From positions 62,001 to 126,000 of the forward strand of contig NZ_BMPE01000003.1 of assembly GCF_014647435.1 (NCBI RefSeq): a stretch of DNA of 64,000 nucleotides, written 5' to 3'. This document shows, piece by piece, positions 62,474 through 64,000 of the stretch. The translations under genes were made by a program, and so were the position numbers. The first letter of the stretch is position 1; the number at the start of each line of letters is the position of its first letter. Origin of the DNA: Deinococcus radiotolerans (lineage in GTDB: Bacteria > Deinococcota > Deinococci > Deinococcales > Deinococcaceae). A model generated the notes under the pieces. It saw nothing but the letters and a program-made list of their open reading frames with translations, searched no databases and had not been told where the DNA came from.

Positions 62474-63633
62474 GCGCGCCCCGAACGGACCGCTGCGGCT
62501 GCCCGCTCGGCCCGGACCTGCGCGGCCGCATCCAGCTGCCGCTGCATGTCCGCCCACGTCCTGCCCCACGAGAGCGTGCTCAGGTACGCGTCTGCCCGCG
62601 CGCGCCGGTCCTCGCCGCCGGGCGTGCCCGCCTCGGCCAGGGCGGCGCCGCACGCGGCACTGAACGCCTCGGCGCCGTCCGCGACCCGCACGAGGTCCTG
62701 CTGCCCGTACGGCCGGATCACGTCGCGGATGCCGGTCGACACGACCGGCAGGCCCGCCGCGAGGTACTCGGGGGTCTTGGTCGGCGAGATGAACGTCGTG
62801 GCGTCATTGTGCGCGAAGGGCAGCAACCCAGCGTCCCAGTGCGCCATGAACGCCGGCAGGTCCGCGTACGCCTGCATGCCGACGTAGTGCAGGTTGGGCG
62901 CCTGCGGCAGGTCCTCCGGGCTGATCTTCACGACCGGGCCGATCATCACGATCTGCCACTCCGGGTGCCGCGCGGCCAGGTCGCCCAGCAGCGCGGTGTC
63001 CAGCCGCTCATCAATCACCCCGGCGAACCCCAGGCGCGGGCGGGGCAGGTCCCGCTGCGCTGCCGGGTCATCCAGATCGGTGCGCGCCGCGTGAAAGTGC
63101 GCGGTGTCCACGCTGGACGGGAAGGGATGCGCGTTCGGATGCTGCTCGCGCTTGGCCTCGTACAGGCGGTGCCCGCCGGTGAAGACCACGTCCGCGCGGT
63201 CCAGGAGCGCCGCCTCCCGCACGCGCAGTTCGGGCGGCGCGCCACGGAACAGGCTGAGTTCATCCATGCAGTCGTACACCGTCAGGCGGGGGCGCAGCAG
63301 GGCCGCGACCGGGTATTCCATGGGCGTGTACACCCACAGGTCGTACTCCTGCACGCCCGCCTCCTGCACGAGGTTCCGCAGCAGCCGCGCCGTGCGGGCC
63401 TGCGACTCGGCCGGTGAGTGCCCGATCTCGATGTGCGGCACGCACACGTGCACGTTCGGCTGGACCTCCTGCACGTCCAGGTGATCGTCGTGCTGGCCGA
63501 AGATGGGTTCCTCGATGAAATAGACGGCGCGGTCGGCGGCGGCCTGCGTCATCAGATGCTGGGGCCGCTGGAACACGAAATTCCAGCGGAGGTGGGACAG
63601 AACAAGCAGGGCCGGCTGGGTGATGCGACTCAT
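62470..63633 (-). CDS. Glycosyltransferase, GT4-like, paired with Glf (copy 2)
   Basis: 387 residues, the same length as copy 1. N-terminus LLVLSHLRWNFVFQRPQHLM; RLTVYDCMDEL; VVFTGGHRLYEAKREQHPNA; the C-terminal SPTKTPEYLAAGLPVVSTGI loop. AGGAGG five bases before the ATG at 63633 sets the start. The tail beyond residue 365 is Ala/Arg-rich and differs from copy 1, as do the acceptor-side N-terminal loops (QHDDHLDVQEVQ against EWDDTMQVRRDP), which may mean a different acceptor. Coupled to glf copy 2. Confidence 0.88.
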   Translation of the reverse strand: MSRITQPALLVLSHLRWNFVFQRPQHLMTQAAADRAVYFIEEPIFGQHDDHLDVQEVQPNVHVCVPHIEIGHSPAESQARTARLLRNLVQEAGVQEYDLWVYTPMEYPVAALLRPRLTVYDCMDELSLFRGAPPELRVREAALLDRADVVFTGGHRLYEAKREQHPNAHPFPSSVDTAHFHAARTDLDDPAAQRDLPRPRLGFAGVIDERLDTALLGDLAARHPEWQIVMIGPVVKISPEDLPQAPNLHYVGMQAYADLPAFMAHWDAGLLPFAHNDATTFISPTKTPEYLAAGLPVVSTGIRDVIRPYGQQDLVRVADGAEAFSAACGAALAEAGTPGGEDRRARADAYLSTLSWGRTWADMQRQLDAAAQVRAERAAAAVRSGRA

Positions 63634-63791
63634 GGAGCCTCCTGAAAAGGGTCAAGCGGGCGCCAGCGCGCAGAGGAGCTGGCGTCGCCGGGTGGAGGCG
63701 GAATTTCCCGGACTCTAGCTCTGCCGTTCTGGTGCAAACGTAGCCATTGGTGCCGAATGACGACAGCGGGCCGGGTGTGTGAAGGTCGCGT

Positions 63792-64000
63792 TCAGGTTGA
63801 GGTTTCAGGCCTGCCCTGGACGCGCGCTTCGTCCCACAGCAGGTCGGTCGCTCCCAGCGGTCCACGGTGCAGTAACCACTGTGCGAGGGTCCCCAACGCG
63901 CGGCCCGGGTCCTGAGCGCCAGGTTCCAGACCGGCAACCAGCTGCCTGGCGCGCCCCGCCGCCTCACCGGTCAGCTGCTCGGCCACGGCCACGGCGGCCA
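63792..64000 (-). CDS. C-terminal end of an unidentified protein (runs off the window)
   Basis: The frame is open from the window edge to a stop at 63792. It reads about 69 residues, including EQLTGEAAGRARQLVAGLEP and TLAQWLLHRGPLGATDLLWD. No family is recognised. It could also start inside the window at a GTG at 63992. Codon composition looks coding-like (G/C at third positions), but the evidence is thin. Confidence 0.45.
   Translation of the reverse strand, partial: AAVAVAEQLTGEAAGRARQLVAGLEPGAQDPGRALGTLAQWLLHRGPLGATDLLWDEARVQGRPETST

Overview
The window is high-GC bacterial DNA whose gene content points to a Deinococcus-type organism. The pointers are TAnnnT -10 boxes placed about six bases before start codons (leaderless transcription), large GAF/PAS sensor kinases, a WGxxGxxG-type surface peptide, a KGG (con-10) stress protein and many sugar operons. 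The genus is an inference; no rRNA or tRNA gene is present to test it. The window appears to come from a secondary replicon (megaplasmid or chromid). It carries a RepA-type initiator (18881-20335) behind an iteron origin with ten direct repeats, one inverted repeat, a perfect DnaA box and an AT-rich tract (18319-18832), plus a parA-parB partition operon (30533-32475) next to a perfect 20-bp palindrome that may be parS.

Layout. 1-3841: a LacI-regulated carbohydrate ABC importer (regulator, binding protein, two permeases; the last runs off the window). 4490-10685: a forward cluster with a DUF2171-like protein, a glycosyltransferase plus UDP-galactopyranose mutase pair, an FRG-domain protein, a WGxxGxxG surface protein and a GH1-like/RmlD-like fusion. 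10777-17919: a sensor kinase, SDRs, a glutaryl-CoA dehydrogenase, and a zinc alcohol dehydrogenase with an SRPBCC protein. 18319-20335: replication origin and repA. 20482-24193: a three-subunit PaoABC-like molybdenum aldehyde oxidoreductase. 24750-30172: a divergent pair made of a CheB-like/GAF/PAS sensor and a membrane diguanylate cyclase. 30406-32510: partition module. 33011-33346: KGG protein.

33680-44211 is a complete alpha-mannoside utilisation locus. It has an ABC importer, exo-mannosidase GH125, GH38 alpha-mannosidase, a ROK sugar kinase and ManA, with a divergent LacI regulator and matching operators. 44284-47942 pairs a rifampin-phosphotransferase-like PEP-utilising enzyme with a GT2 glycosyltransferase. 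48004-49140 is an old-yellow-enzyme oxidoreductase. 49472-55592 is a DeoR-controlled sugar operon (TIM-barrel isomerase, PfkB kinase, Rbs-type ABC importer). 55750-58751 is a GntR-controlled diaminopropionate ammonia-lyase and M20 deacylase pair, resembling ygeX-ygeY. 59245-61281 is a second-type topoisomerase IA without zinc fingers. 61340-63633 is a second glycosyltransferase plus Glf pair, paralogous to the one at 4920-7218.

The most unusual feature is parA. The reading frame continues upstream of the Walker domain into a Phd/YefM-like antitoxin-type DNA-binding domain. A leaderless promoter fits a GTG start for the fused form, and an internal ribosome binding site fits a short ParA-only form. 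Other striking points are a GH1-like/RmlD-like fusion that has lost the YxxxK pair, a sensor kinase with a catalytically dead CheB-like N-terminus and no phosphoacceptor histidine, and near-identical operator/promoter logic in the two LacI systems.
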